Shown: positions 38,564-45,916 of the stretch, piece by piece | How the letters are laid out: every line of letters begins with the position of its first letter | Numbering within the stretch: position 1 is the stretch's first letter | Source of the DNA: Chloroflexota bacterium | GTDB taxonomy: Bacteria; Chloroflexota; Dehalococcoidia; SM23-28-2; RBG-16-64-32 | DNA: 45,916 nt | Reading direction: 5' to 3' | NCBI GenBank assembly: GCA_022574655.1 | Contig: JACZRQ010000007.1 | Span: forward strand, 1,737 to 47,652 | Notes under the pieces: generated by a model | Seen by the model: only the letters and a program-made list of their open reading frames with translations | Databases searched by the model: none | Told to the model about the DNA's origin: nothing | Position numbers and translations under genes: made by a program

Positions 38564-38980
38564 TCACGCGGGCTCGAACTTGAGAAGCGTTATCTCAGCC
38601 GTGACATCATCGTACGTGGCCTGAACCGGCATGTCCACCTTAACGTCCTCTAGGGCGCAGTTCACGATGTTGGTCGGAACCCGAGGCCCCTCGTCCAGCT
38701 CCACTATCGCGAACACGTATGGCGCGTCCGCTTGGAACGCCGGTATCATCGCCCTTCGCACCACTGTGTACGTGTACACCTTCCCGCGTCCGCTCAACGG
38801 TGCCCAGTCCAGTTCCTGGCCCATGCAGTAGGGGCATAGCGTTCGAGGGTAGAAAACGAACCGGTCACACGGCCCGCAGCGCTGCAGCCTCAACCCCCCG
38901 TCTTTCAGAGCGTCCCAGAACGGCCTCGACAGCTCGGACGGCCGCGGCAGCGGCTTCGCGTACTCGCTCTGCTGCGTCAT
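38564..38980 (-). CDS. Zn-ribbon OB-fold protein (DUF35 family), thiolase partner
   Basis: A 138-aa protein with an N-terminal helix (PRPSELSRPFWDALKDGGLRLQRC), a rubredoxin-like zinc ribbon (C-GPC ... C-PYC), and a C-terminal OB-fold (GKVYTYTVVRRAMIPAF, YVFAIVELDEGPRV). DUF35 proteins form complexes with thiolase-like enzymes or acyl-CoA hydratases and help bind or channel CoA thioesters. The start overlaps the upstream thiolase stop as ATGA, which supports a two-subunit enzyme. Confidence 0.92.
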   Translation of the reverse strand: MTQQSEYAKPLPRPSELSRPFWDALKDGGLRLQRCGPCDRFVFYPRTLCPYCMGQELDWAPLSGRGKVYTYTVVRRAMIPAFQADAPYVFAIVELDEGPRVPTNIVNCALEDVKVDMPVQATYDDVTAEITLLKFEPA

Positions 38981-40149
38981 TCTGTCCCCAGCACGAGCGA
39001 CGCTTGCTCGCTCAAGATGCCGCCGTTTCCGTTCACGAACGCCAGCTCGCAGCCCGTGACCTGCCGCTCGCCGGCGCGCCCCTGTAGCTGGCGCACCGCC
39101 TCCGTCACGTGGGACGTACCGCCCGCAAGCCCCGGCTGGCCGAACGAAAGCTGCCCGCCGTGCGTGTTTACCGGTAAGTCGCCCTTATAAGTCAGGTCGT
39201 GCTCCTCAACGAACGGTCCGCCGCGCCCCTTCTCGCAGAACCCGGCGTCCTCCAACGTGATCAGCACGGTGATCGTGTAGCAGTCGTACACGGAAGCCAG
39301 GTCCATATCCCTGGGCTCGACGCCCGCCATCTCGAACGCCGCTGCCGCCGACTCCACGATTGGGGAGGTCGTGATGTTCGCCATCTGCGACAGCATCGCC
39401 CCCCGCGACGCCTCGCCAGCCCCGAGCAGCCACGCCGGCCGCTGAGACGACTCTTTTGCTAGCTCGGGCGATACGACAACCATCGCTGCACCGCCGGTGC
39501 AAGGCCGCACGATCTCGTACAGGTGCAGCGGATCGACTATCAAACGCGAATCGAGTACATCGTCGACGGTCAGCGGCTTGTCGAAGAACAGCGCGTCCGG
39601 GTTGGCGTTGGCGTTCGTTCGTTGATCGGCCGCCACCTTCGCCAGTTGGCGGCTGGTCGTGCCGTACTCGTGCATGTGGCGCATCGCGATCTGCGCGTAA
39701 CCGGAGTTCACGCCCATCGGCCCGTACGGCACCTCGAACTCGCGGTAGGGGAGTTGTGCGGCCGGCTTCCGGGCGCGCGGGGCGTAGAACGACTCGATGT
39801 CCGAAGCTTCCCCGCTCACGCAGAGCACGGCGCGACAGAGCCCGGCATCGATCGCGGCGGCGGCGCGCCAGACCATAGCGGTCGCGGAAGCGCCGCCCAG
39901 GTCTACGACGTCGCCGTACTTCGGGTGGACGTTGATGTACTCGCCCAGGATCGCCGGCCACATCGCCACTGCCTCCGTGATCGGCGGCGCGATCAGCAGG
40001 CCGTCGATGTCGGGCAGGGTCAGTCCCGCATCCAGTACCGCCTGGCGTGACACGTCCGTCCAGATCCCGAGCGTCGTCTTGCCTTCTGCGGAGCCGGTCG
40101 GCTTCAGCTCGCCGATGCCTGTTATTGCGGCCGACCGTTTAAGCGTCAT
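38977..40149 (-). CDS. thiolase-superfamily protein (SCP-x/lipid-transfer type)
   Basis: A 390-aa thiolase-fold protein acting on acyl-CoA, of the SCP-x-like group paired with DUF35 proteins. It has AAITGIGELKPTG, LGGASATAMVWRAAAAIDAGLCRAVLCVSGEASD, RPCTGGAAMVVVSPE, VYDCYTITVLITLEDAGFCEKGRGG, and the C-terminal NTHGGQLSFGQPGLAGGTSHVTEAV and AFVNGNGGILSEQASLVLG. The canonical N-terminal Cys nucleophile region is not of the classic type, so retro-aldol, synthase or thiolase activity is open. It abuts proB without gap and overlaps the DUF35 gene. Confidence 0.9.
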   Translation of the reverse strand: MTLKRSAAITGIGELKPTGSAEGKTTLGIWTDVSRQAVLDAGLTLPDIDGLLIAPPITEAVAMWPAILGEYINVHPKYGDVVDLGGASATAMVWRAAAAIDAGLCRAVLCVSGEASDIESFYAPRARKPAAQLPYREFEVPYGPMGVNSGYAQIAMRHMHEYGTTSRQLAKVAADQRTNANANPDALFFDKPLTVDDVLDSRLIVDPLHLYEIVRPCTGGAAMVVVSPELAKESSQRPAWLLGAGEASRGAMLSQMANITTSPIVESAAAAFEMAGVEPRDMDLASVYDCYTITVLITLEDAGFCEKGRGGPFVEEHDLTYKGDLPVNTHGGQLSFGQPGLAGGTSHVTEAVRQLQGRAGERQVTGCELAFVNGNGGILSEQASLVLGTE

Positions 40150-41313
40150 CTACAGGAGCGCTAGGTTGTCGCGGTGTACGAGTTCATCGCCGTAGTGGTG
40201 CCCGAGCACCGACTCGATCTTGTCGGAACGCATGCCTCTGATCCGCAGGATGTCCTCCGAACCGTAGTCCGCGATCCCGCAGGCGATACGGGTGCCGGCG
40301 CTGTCGACAATCGCCACCGCGTCTCCGCGCTGGAACGAGCCTTCGACGTCCTGAACGCCGGCGGCGAGCAGGCTGCGGTTGTCCTCGCGCAGCACCTTCG
40401 CCGCACCAGCGTCGACGACGATGTTCCCCTTGATCGAAAGGCCGGTCAGGATCCAGCGCTTGCGGCTTTCCATGCGGTCCGCCGCGGACGGAAAGAAAGT
40501 GCCAACGTACTCGCCCTCCGCCGCGCGCACGAGCGTTCCCGGCGCATTCCCCGGTGCGATCACAACGTCAGTGCCGCCGCCCAGCGCCAGCCGCGCGGCC
40601 TGGATCTTCGTTTGCATGCCGCCTACACCAACGCCGTCGGTGTTCGTGCCGGCAAGTGATTCGATCCGGTCGTCGATCTTGTCGACGACTGGTATCAGTT
40701 CAGCCGAGTCATCGTGGCGGGGGTCGCTGGTGTACAGCCCGCCGGTGTCCGTCAGCAGCGCCAGCAAGTCGGCGTCGACCAGGTTCGCCACGAGCGCCGA
40801 CAGGTTGTCGTTGTCGCCGATCGTCGCATCTGCGATCTCGTCGACGGCGACGACGTCGTTTTCGTTGACGATTGGCACCACCCGAAGTTCAAGGAGTGAG
40901 ATCAGGGTGTTTCGTGCGTTCAAGTAACCCTGTCTGTCGCTCAGGTCCTGCTTCGTCAGCAGCGCCTGGGCGATCGTGATGTCGTGCTTAGCGAACAGGT
41001 CCTGGTACGCCTGCATCAGGTCCGTTTGCCCGATCGCCGCCAGCACCTGCCGGAACGGCAGGTCCTTTCGATCCTTCGCCATACCCAGGCGATGCCTTCC
41101 CGCCGCGATCGCGCCGGACGTGACGATGATGACCTCCGCTCCCCGGGCGTACAGGCGCGCCACCTGCCCCACCAGCTCTGACATAACGTCTTGGTTCAGG
41201 CTTGCGGTACCGGCCGTCAGCACGTTTGTACCGATCTTGGCGACGATACGGTGGTACTTGAGCGCTTTGGCGGCGTCGCCCTGCTTCGGCGTCGATGCGG
41301 CGTTCTCAGCCAT
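40150..41313 (-). CDS. proB: glutamate 5-kinase with PUA domain
   Basis: A 387-aa enzyme phosphorylating glutamate, the first step of proline synthesis and the usual point of proline feedback. The amino-acid-kinase domain has RIVAKIGTNVLTAG, VTSGAIAAGRHRLG, PIVNENDVVAVDEI, DNDNLSALVANLVDADLLALLTDTGGLYTSDPR, and GGMQTKIQAARLAL. The C-terminal PUA domain is about residues 285-365 (GNIVVDAGAAKVL ... VQRGDAVAIVD). Ends adjacent to the thiolase. A TATAAT box lies about 30 nt upstream. Confidence 0.97.
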   Translation of the reverse strand: MAENAASTPKQGDAAKALKYHRIVAKIGTNVLTAGTASLNQDVMSELVGQVARLYARGAEVIIVTSGAIAAGRHRLGMAKDRKDLPFRQVLAAIGQTDLMQAYQDLFAKHDITIAQALLTKQDLSDRQGYLNARNTLISLLELRVVPIVNENDVVAVDEIADATIGDNDNLSALVANLVDADLLALLTDTGGLYTSDPRHDDSAELIPVVDKIDDRIESLAGTNTDGVGVGGMQTKIQAARLALGGGTDVVIAPGNAPGTLVRAAEGEYVGTFFPSAADRMESRKRWILTGLSIKGNIVVDAGAAKVLREDNRSLLAAGVQDVEGSFQRGDAVAIVDSAGTRIACGIADYGSEDILRIRGMRSDKIESVLGHHYGDELVHRDNLALL

Positions 41314-41343
41314 GATCTCGGGGGTTAGCTAGCATACGTTCGG

Positions 41344-41349
41344 ATTATA
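41344..41349 (-). promoter_or_regulatory. -10 box (TATAAT) of the proB operon
   Basis: A perfect TATAAT on minus 30 nt before the ATG at 41313. No good -35 and only a weak ribosome site (GAG) are seen. Confidence 0.55.
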
Positions 41350-41428
41350 CAGCCGCTCACGTCATGAGCAGCCTCGGAATTGCCGGGTCTACGACGTAGC
41401 AGCGCTCTGTGATAAATTGCGCAATAGT

Positions 41429-42160
41429 ATGACCCGACTAGCCGTCAGCCGCTACATAGTCACGATCTCGGTCGCCTTCCTCGCCGCTGTACTTGGAGCT
41501 TTTCTGATCGCCGGCTCGCCGCACGAGGCTGCCGCGGACGAGCCGGAGATTACGTTCCAGTACCCGCCGCCCGAAGGTGGCGTATACGCGGAGACCCTGC
41601 AGGTGATCCAGATCTGTTTTGCGCAGCCTGTCGATGTGCGGGACAAGCCGCCAGCGGGTGACGGTGCGTTCGAGTTTGACATCGATCGCCCAGATGGCCT
41701 TGGCCTTGGCATGCGGATCGTCTTCCAGGCCAACGGCTACGGCGTCGCGATCTACCCGGGGTTACTTGATGAGGGGTTCGAGGGGCCGTGGGCGTTGAAC
41801 TTCGAAGTTCGGGACGCGGGAAGCCTCGACGTGCTCAGTGGCCGTCTCGCCTGGGAGATCCAGACCGGCGGCGATCCGGTCATCACACCCACTCCCGCTG
41901 TCTGCCCAACGAGTGGCGACCCGCCCTCAACCCCGATCGACGATCCGGACGGCACTCCCGGCGCCAGCGAGTCGCCGGACGGGACTGACGGTCTCGACGA
42001 AGACGACGATGTCGACGTCCTGAAGTTGGTACTCTTAACGCTCGGCGCCGTTGGTGGTGCGGGTGTGATTGCGTTGATCGGATATCTCATCCGTAACCGT
42101 GTGGGCTTCTGGCTCCATCGTCCGCCCGAGGACGATGGCTCAGCCGACGACGAACACTAG
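41429..42160 (+). CDS. exported, C-terminally anchored protein of unknown function
   Basis: A 243-aa protein. The N-terminus SRYIVTISVAFLAAVLGAFLIAG is a signal peptide with an alanine-rich cleavage region (HEAAADE). A beta-sandwich-like domain of about 120 residues (ITFQYPPPEGGVYAETLQVIQICFAQPVDV ... YGVAIYPGLLDEGFEGPWALNFEVRD) resembles CopC/Ig-like domains. An acidic Pro/Ser/Thr linker and a C-terminal helix LKLVLLTLGAVGGAGVIALIGYLI follow, ending in a charged tail. The start could be TTG 41417 or ATG 41429. It is divergent from proB. The domain call is tentative. Confidence 0.68.
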   Translation: MTRLAVSRYIVTISVAFLAAVLGAFLIAGSPHEAAADEPEITFQYPPPEGGVYAETLQVIQICFAQPVDVRDKPPAGDGAFEFDIDRPDGLGLGMRIVFQANGYGVAIYPGLLDEGFEGPWALNFEVRDAGSLDVLSGRLAWEIQTGGDPVITPTPAVCPTSGDPPSTPIDDPDGTPGASESPDGTDGLDEDDDVDVLKLVLLTLGAVGGAGVIALIGYLIRNRVGFWLHRPPEDDGSADDEH

Positions 42161-42200
42161 GCTCTTAGAGTAGGGCAGTCAAGGAGACGCGTCTTCTGGA

Positions 42201-42683
42201 CTAGGCGCCCGCGACGGGGGCCTTGTCTTCCAGACGTTCCAGCTCGCCGCTCCAGCGCTCGAACGTTTTGAGCCGCTCTTCCAGTTGGCTCTTCATCTCG
42301 TGCAGATGTTCCATCTTCTGCTGCACGATCTTGTACTGCGCCTCGACGACCTCGATCGCCTTCTCCAGCTGACGTCTCTTCTCGGAAATCCCAGACTCCG
42401 GATCGTACTGCGCGCGTAGTTCGCGCAGCATCTCTTCAGCGTCCACCATCTCCTTGATGTCGGCGAGAGCTACGCCCAGCAGATCCTGGAGGCGGCGGAT
42501 CTGAGTTACACGCTTAACGTCTGCTTCCGAGTACAGCCGGAAGCCGCCATCCATGCGGCTTGGTGGCTTGAGCAGCCCCTTCTCCTCATAGAAGCGAAGG
42601 GTCCTCTGGGTGACGCCGGTGCGCTCGGCGACTTCGCCGATCTGTAGGTAGGGATCTGTACGTTCAGGCAAGGCAGTCTCCAA
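42201..42683 (-). CDS. MerR-family transcriptional regulator
   Basis: A 160-aa regulator. The N-terminal winged helix is YLQIGEVAERTGVTQRTLRFYEEKGLLKPPSRMDGGFRLYSEADVKRVTQIRRLQDLLGVALADIKEMV. A long coiled coil follows (KRRQLEKAIEVVEAQYKIVQQKMEHLHEMKSQLEERLKTFERW), typical of the dimerisation helix. No cysteine metal site is present, so it is unlikely to be a metal sensor of the MerR/CueR type. The start is TTG at 42683. A strong promoter lies upstream, at 42724-42752. The effector is unknown. Confidence 0.9.
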   Translation of the reverse strand: METALPERTDPYLQIGEVAERTGVTQRTLRFYEEKGLLKPPSRMDGGFRLYSEADVKRVTQIRRLQDLLGVALADIKEMVDAEEMLRELRAQYDPESGISEKRRQLEKAIEVVEAQYKIVQQKMEHLHEMKSQLEERLKTFERWSGELERLEDKAPVAGA

Positions 42684-42723
42684 TTTGGCGAGTTGGACTG
42701 CGGTAGTTTGTTGCTCGAATTGG

Positions 42724-42752
42724 AGTATAGGCAGGTCTAACGCCTACGTCAA
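42724..42752 (-). promoter_or_regulatory. promoter of the MerR gene (TTGACG-N17-TATACT)
   Basis: On minus, TTGACG at 42752-42747 and TATACT at 42729-42724 with a 17-nt spacer. An inverted repeat CTCCAATT (42673-42680 region) / AATTGGAG (upstream of the -10) flanks the leader and could be an autoregulatory site. Confidence 0.7.
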
Positions 42753-42780
42753 GGTTATAGTGCAGATTTTACCAGTGTCG

Positions 42781-43557
42781 TTACTCGTAGTCGCCTTCGT
42801 CTTCGTCGTCCTCTTCGTCCTCGCGGCCACCGTCTGTGCTTGCTCGCACACCCATCGGAAGCGATACCTCTCGATGGTCTTCGCGCTTCGGCTCCCTCGA
42901 CGGCAACGACTCGATCGTCTTGCGAAGCCTTGCCAGCTTTCCGATCGCTGATTCATCGACGATCACCCCGACGACGCCGGCGCTTCGTAGCGCCTGCAGC
43001 GCCGAGACATCGATATCAGAGTTCGCTTCAATGAACAGCGGTGTTCTCGCCAACGTGGCGATCCGGCGGAGGCTCAGCGCGTCGCCCAGGGTAAGCTTTC
43101 CCTTCGGCGGCGGCACGATCAACGCGTCTATCGGCAGGTCGCCGATCAGGCGCAGCTCTGAGTCCTTCGCTTCGAGGCCGATGGCGAGAACGTAGCCGAG
43201 GTTCTCCTCTAGCATCGCCTCTGCCAGACCCGACTCGAAGTCGATCTCTACGAAGTCGGCGCCGGCCTCCGCCATTGAGACAACCGCTTCTCGATCCGCG
43301 TTATCGATCGCTGCGCCGCACAGCGCTTCGCCGGACTTTCCGGCCGCACTCTTGAACTTAGAGATGTTGGGGTTCTCGACGATGATCGCGTCCGGGCCCT
43401 TTTCGGCAGCGTCTTCGGTCTTGCCGACGTCACGCGAGGATAGCCTCACGATGATCAACATGGTTCGCGCGGGCGCGCTCGCCGCTGCGGCGGTGAATCC
43501 TATCGGCTTCGGCGCCGCGAGTCTTGTCTTTCGTATCCGGTCAGATAGTTTGCTCAT
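42781..43557 (-). CDS. alpha/beta-barrel-like protein of unknown function
   Basis: A 258-aa protein. The body alternates strands and helices in barrel fashion: MLIIVRLSSRD, DAIIVENPNISKF, GEALCGAAIDN, GADFVEIDFE, LGYVLAIGLEA, IDALIVPP, TPLFIEANSD, VVGVIVDES. No catalytic signature is recognised; the C-terminus is a long acidic tail (GGREDEEDDEDEGDYE). I choose ATG at 43557, 7 nt from a GATAAT box; the ORF-track start at 43566 overlaps that box. It is divergent from the SDR gene and follows none directly. Confidence 0.7.
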   Translation of the reverse strand: MSKLSDRIRKTRLAAPKPIGFTAAAASAPARTMLIIVRLSSRDVGKTEDAAEKGPDAIIVENPNISKFKSAAGKSGEALCGAAIDNADREAVVSMAEAGADFVEIDFESGLAEAMLEENLGYVLAIGLEAKDSELRLIGDLPIDALIVPPPKGKLTLGDALSLRRIATLARTPLFIEANSDIDVSALQALRSAGVVGVIVDESAIGKLARLRKTIESLPSREPKREDHREVSLPMGVRASTDGGREDEEDDEDEGDYE

Positions 43558-43720
43558 CACGGTCATTATCGGGGCCGGTCATTGTTCGCGGCAAGGTGGC
43601 GCGGCAAGGCTGGTCGCGGTACGTCGAGCGTCGACTCCACCGACCGCTTGTAGTACGATTCCGCCCGCCCCGATCGAATTGGGATCAGAGATAAGCGACA
43701 GAAGGGCGAGGAGGCCGGGA

Positions 43721-44485
43721 ATGGCGCAGGATGGCAGACTAAACGGTAAAACGGCACTCGTGACGGGTGCCGGTTCCGGGATCGGCAAGGCGATCGCGAT
43801 CCTGTACGGGCGTGAGGGCGCCAGCGTGATGGCGTCCGACATCAATGAAGACACGGCGAGCGCCGTCGCGGCGCAGATCGAGGACTCCGGCGGCGAGGCG
43901 AAATCGCTGCGCACCGACACGACGAGCGAGGAAGACGTGAAAGCCGCGATCCAGACAACGGTCAGCGCTTGGGGCAAGATCGATATCGTCGTCAACAACG
44001 CCGGCATCGGCGGCCCTCAATACACCTGGGAGCAGGTCATCGCCGTGAACGAGACGGGCGTCTACTACGGGTGTCTGCACGGGCTTCAGCAGTTGATCAA
44101 GCAGGGCCACGGCGGCGCCATCGTCAACATGTCCTCGATGATGGGTATCATCGGTGCAACGAACCCCATCGGTCCCGGCGGCGCCGGCCACGCCTACCAC
44201 GCCTCCAAGCACGCCGTCATCGGTCTCACCAAGCAGTTCGGCCTCGATGGCGCTCCTCACAACGTTCGCGTCAACGCCATCTGCCCCGGCTGGATCGACA
44301 CGCCGCTCGTCGATCTCATCAAGTCCGCCGAGCCGCTGCTCGAGTGGACTGTCGGCGGCACGCCCATGGGCCGCCTTGGCCGGCCCGAAGAGATCGCCAG
44401 CGTCGCCCTCTTCCTCGCCAGCGACGACTCCTCATACGTGAACGGGACCTACATACTTGCCGACGGCGGCTGGACCGCCAAGTAA
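43721..44485 (+). CDS. SDR family NAD(P)-dependent oxidoreductase
   Basis: A 254-aa classical short-chain dehydrogenase. The cofactor motif is TGAGSGIG near residue 17, with Asp in ASDINEDT suggesting NAD preference, then NNAGIGG, the catalytic Ser in IVNMSSMMG, and YHASK (YxxxK), followed by [13 protein letters not shown] and the C-terminal [13 protein letters not shown] choose ATG at 43721 with GAGGAGG 7 nt upstream; the ORF-track start at 43352 runs into the opposite gene. Between Ser and Tyr is a Pro/Gly-rich insertion ([12 protein letters not shown]). The substrate is unknown. Confidence 0.93.
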   Translation: MAQDGRLNGKTALVTGAGSGIGKAIAILYGREGASVMASDINEDTASAVAAQIEDSGGEAKSLRTDTTSEEDVKAAIQTTVSAWGKIDIVVNNAGIGGPQYTWEQVIAVNETGVYYGCLHGLQQLIKQGHGGAIVNMSSMMGIIGATNPIGPGGAGHAYHASKHAVIGLTKQFGLDGAPHNVRVNAICPGWIDTPLVDLIKSAEPLLEWTVGGTPMGRLGRPEEIASVALFLASDDSSYVNGTYILADGGWTAK

Positions 44486-44574
44486 GCGCCAGCTGTCATG
44501 CCGGCCGAAGCGAAGTTGTCCACCGCTGGACGCAGAACGGCGTCCGCGACACAGCCCGAGCGGGTCCGCTCGTC

Positions 44575-44606
44575 GTAGCGGAGGGCTTCAGCCCTCCATA
44601 CCCGCG
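44575..44606. repeat. dispersed palindrome (GGAGGG-CTTCAG-CCCTCC type), copy 2
   Basis: GTAGCGGAGGGCTTCAGCCC continues into TCC; it is the opposite-strand copy of 12757-12786. It lies in the 124-bp gap between the SDR gene and the ABC ATPase, both converging, and may help terminate transcription. Confidence 0.55.
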
Positions 44607-44609
44607 TCC

Positions 44610-45374
44610 CTACAGAATCCGGCTCAAGAACGCCTTCGTCCGTTCGTGCTGCGGCGACTCAATCAACTGGCGCGGCGGCGCCTCCTCCACGACCACGCCC
44701 TCATCCATAAACACCACCCGGTCCGCCACCTCACGGGCGAAGCCGATCTCGTGTGTGACGACGATCATCGTCATGCCGTCGCGCGCCAGCTCCTTCATCA
44801 CGTCCAGCACCTCGCCCACCAGCTCCGGGTCCAGCGCCGACGTCGGCTCGTCGAACAGCATCAGCTTCGGTTGCATCGCCAGCGCCCGGGCGATCGCCAC
44901 GCGCTGCTGCTGACCGCCCGAGAGCTTGTTCGGATGTTCGTCGATCTTGTCTGCCAGCCCGACCTTCTCCAGTTGCGCTCTTCCCAGTTCTCGGGCGTCT
45001 CTCTTCGTCATCTTCTTCACATGCACCGGCGCCTCGATCACGTTTCCCATCGCCGTCAGGTGCGGGAAGAGGTTGAACCGCTGGAACACCATACCGATCT
45101 GCGACCGCTTCCGGGCGATCGCCGACTCCTTGTCTTCGACGATCCGACCCTTTTTCTCTCGGTACCCCACCAGTTCGTCGTCGACGTAGATGCGGCCGCC
45201 GTCCAGCGTTTCCAGGTGGTTGATGCAGCGCAGCAGCGTCGTCTTACCGGAACCGCTCGCGCCCAGTAGCACGACCACCTCGCCGCGCGCGACGTTCGTC
45301 GTCACGCCACGTAGCACTTCCAGCTTGCCGAAGCGTTTGTGCGCGTCCTCGATCCGCACCATCGGACCCGTCAT
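44610..45374 (-). CDS. polar amino acid ABC transporter ATP-binding protein (GlnQ/HisP-like)
   Basis: A 254-aa ATPase powering uptake of polar amino acids. Walker A is [15 protein letters not shown], the Q-loop region [14 protein letters not shown], the signature [16 protein letters not shown], Walker [14 protein letters not shown], and the switch His in VVTHEIGFA. The insert after the signature strand ([24 protein letters not shown]) is longer than usual for GlnQ. It overlaps the upstream permease as ATGA. The binding protein is outside the window. Confidence 0.96.
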   Translation of the reverse strand: MTGPMVRIEDAHKRFGKLEVLRGVTTNVARGEVVVLLGASGSGKTTLLRCINHLETLDGGRIYVDDELVGYREKKGRIVEDKESAIARKRSQIGMVFQRFNLFPHLTAMGNVIEAPVHVKKMTKRDARELGRAQLEKVGLADKIDEHPNKLSGGQQQRVAIARALAMQPKLMLFDEPTSALDPELVGEVLDVMKELARDGMTMIVVTHEIGFAREVADRVVFMDEGVVVEEAPPRQLIESPQHERTKAFLSRIL

Positions 45375-45916
45375 TCTCGCCTCCCGCCCATCACGCTGAT
45401 AACCCGCGAGAGCAGCGTCTCCGGCTGGGCTCGCTCACCGACTGCCAGCATCCGCTCCAGTTCCGCCTGCGCGATGCTGAACACCGTTACCACCATCAGG
45501 TACCAGAACGCGGCAACGCTGTACAACTCCATGATCTTGAAGTTCCGGGCCGCCTGGATCCGTGCCGCGTTCGTCAGTTCGACGATGCCGATCGCGAAGA
45601 GCACGGACGTGTTCTTGAGCAGGGCGATGAACTCGTTTCCCGTAGGGGGAATCATAATCCTCACGGCCTGTGGCAGGATGATGCGCCGCATCGCCTGCAG
45701 GTTCGTCATGCCCAGGCTTTTGGCAGCATCCGTCTGGCCGGACTCCACCGACAGGATTCCGGCACGGGCGATCTCCGCCATATATGCCGCCTCGTTCAAT
45801 CCGAAGATGATCACTGCTGCACGGAACCGAGTCCGGTTGTCGCGAAAGATGTCCTCGTCAATCACCTGCTTCAGGCCGAAGAAGAACATCAGTAGCTGGA
45901 GGATGACTGGCGTTCC
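45371..45916 (-). CDS. amino acid ABC transporter permease (partial, runs off window)
   Basis: The C-terminal 181 codons of a HisM/GlnP-type permease. At the edge it reads [15 protein letters not shown], the usual RGTPLLVQL segment of the family, so the ORF-track ATG at 45889 is internal. The EAA loop is [24 protein letters not shown], the contact for the ATPase, followed by the helices [19 protein letters not shown] and [15 protein letters not shown]. Helices continue to [19 protein letters not shown]. It overlaps the ATPase gene as ATGA. Substrate class is polar amino acids. Confidence 0.95.
   Translation of the reverse strand, partial: GTPVILQLLMFFFGLKQVIDEDIFRDNRTRFRAAVIIFGLNEAAYMAEIARAGILSVESGQTDAAKSLGMTNLQAMRRIILPQAVRIMIPPTGNEFIALLKNTSVLFAIGIVELTNAARIQAARNFKIMELYSVAAFWYLMVVTVFSIAQAELERMLAVGERAQPETLLSRVISVMGGRRE

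Noticed and set aside
38408-38653. An 81-aa plus-strand ORF over the bS22 gene
   Set aside because: The minus strand encodes the recognised bS22-like peptide with a good ribosome site; the plus ORF is antisense.

Overview
The window is GC-rich, densely packed bacterial chromosome with no rRNA, tRNA, CRISPR array, transposase or phage gene that I can see. The gene set points to an aerobic or facultative member of the Chloroflexota, in the broad Dehalococcoidia/SAR202/Tepidiformia neighbourhood. The evidence is a GroEL ending in GPPPPPMDY, a bS22-type micro-ribosomal protein, an archaeal-type bifunctional FBP aldolase/phosphatase, a hydrolase-cyclase pair like mycobacterial Rv1900c, a SufR-like regulator, and many genes with a TAnnnT box 6-9 nt before the start codon (leaderless style). 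The taxonomic call is an inference from gene content only.

Layout. 1-2.5 kb (minus): lysA, two small membrane proteins and holB (cut by the edge) form a tightly overlapping operon. 2.5-5 kb: a repeat-rich intergenic zone holds one small membrane ORF, followed by an MBL-fold hydrolase, a MITE-like inverted-repeat element and a GNAT acetyltransferase. 5-9.7 kb (plus): a second MBL-fold hydrolase, an M16 peptidase, and two tandem alpha/beta-hydrolase + class III adenylate cyclase fusions. 9.7-12.8 kb: an HxlR regulator diverges from a small ORF plus an MMPL transporter across a palindromic operator. 12.8-15 kb (minus): groES-groEL with a perfect CIRCE element. 15-16.6 kb (plus): an XRE regulator and a DUF2851 protein.

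16.7-25.7 kb (minus, mostly): tsaD with an upstream PP2C-like protein, a SufR-like regulator, a molybdopterin/housecleaning cluster (rdgB, moaA, a Nudix hydrolase, moaC, a hotdog thioesterase), a membrane-anchored protein with Cys/Asp repeats, class V FBPase/aldolase and a DUF1122-like protein. 25.7-30.4 kb (plus): enoyl-CoA hydratase, folC, fabF and galE. 30.4-32.9 kb (minus): amidohydrolase, thpR and a multi-spanning membrane protein. 33-36.6 kb (plus): split transketolase, a CDF cation transporter and an AT-richer DUF3800 gene that looks acquired. 36.7-41.3 kb (minus): proB, thiolase, DUF35 OB-fold protein, bS22, proA and a small acidic protein. 41.4-45.9 kb: an exported anchored protein, a MerR regulator, a probable alpha/beta-barrel protein, an SDR dehydrogenase, and an amino-acid ABC transporter (ATPase plus permease cut by the edge).

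Most of this is core metabolism: lysine and proline synthesis, folate, fatty acid synthesis and beta-oxidation steps, Moco, gluconeogenesis, the pentose phosphate pathway, proteostasis and tRNA t6A. The most unusual item is the tandem hydrolase-cyclase pair. One copy keeps the hydrolase nucleophile but has lost a canonical cyclase residue; the other keeps the cyclase residues but has lost the hydrolase nucleophile. Also notable are the palindromic operators embedded in promoters of two regulators, the MITE-like element, and the bS22 gene (missed by the ORF track) inside a cluster that separates proB from proA.
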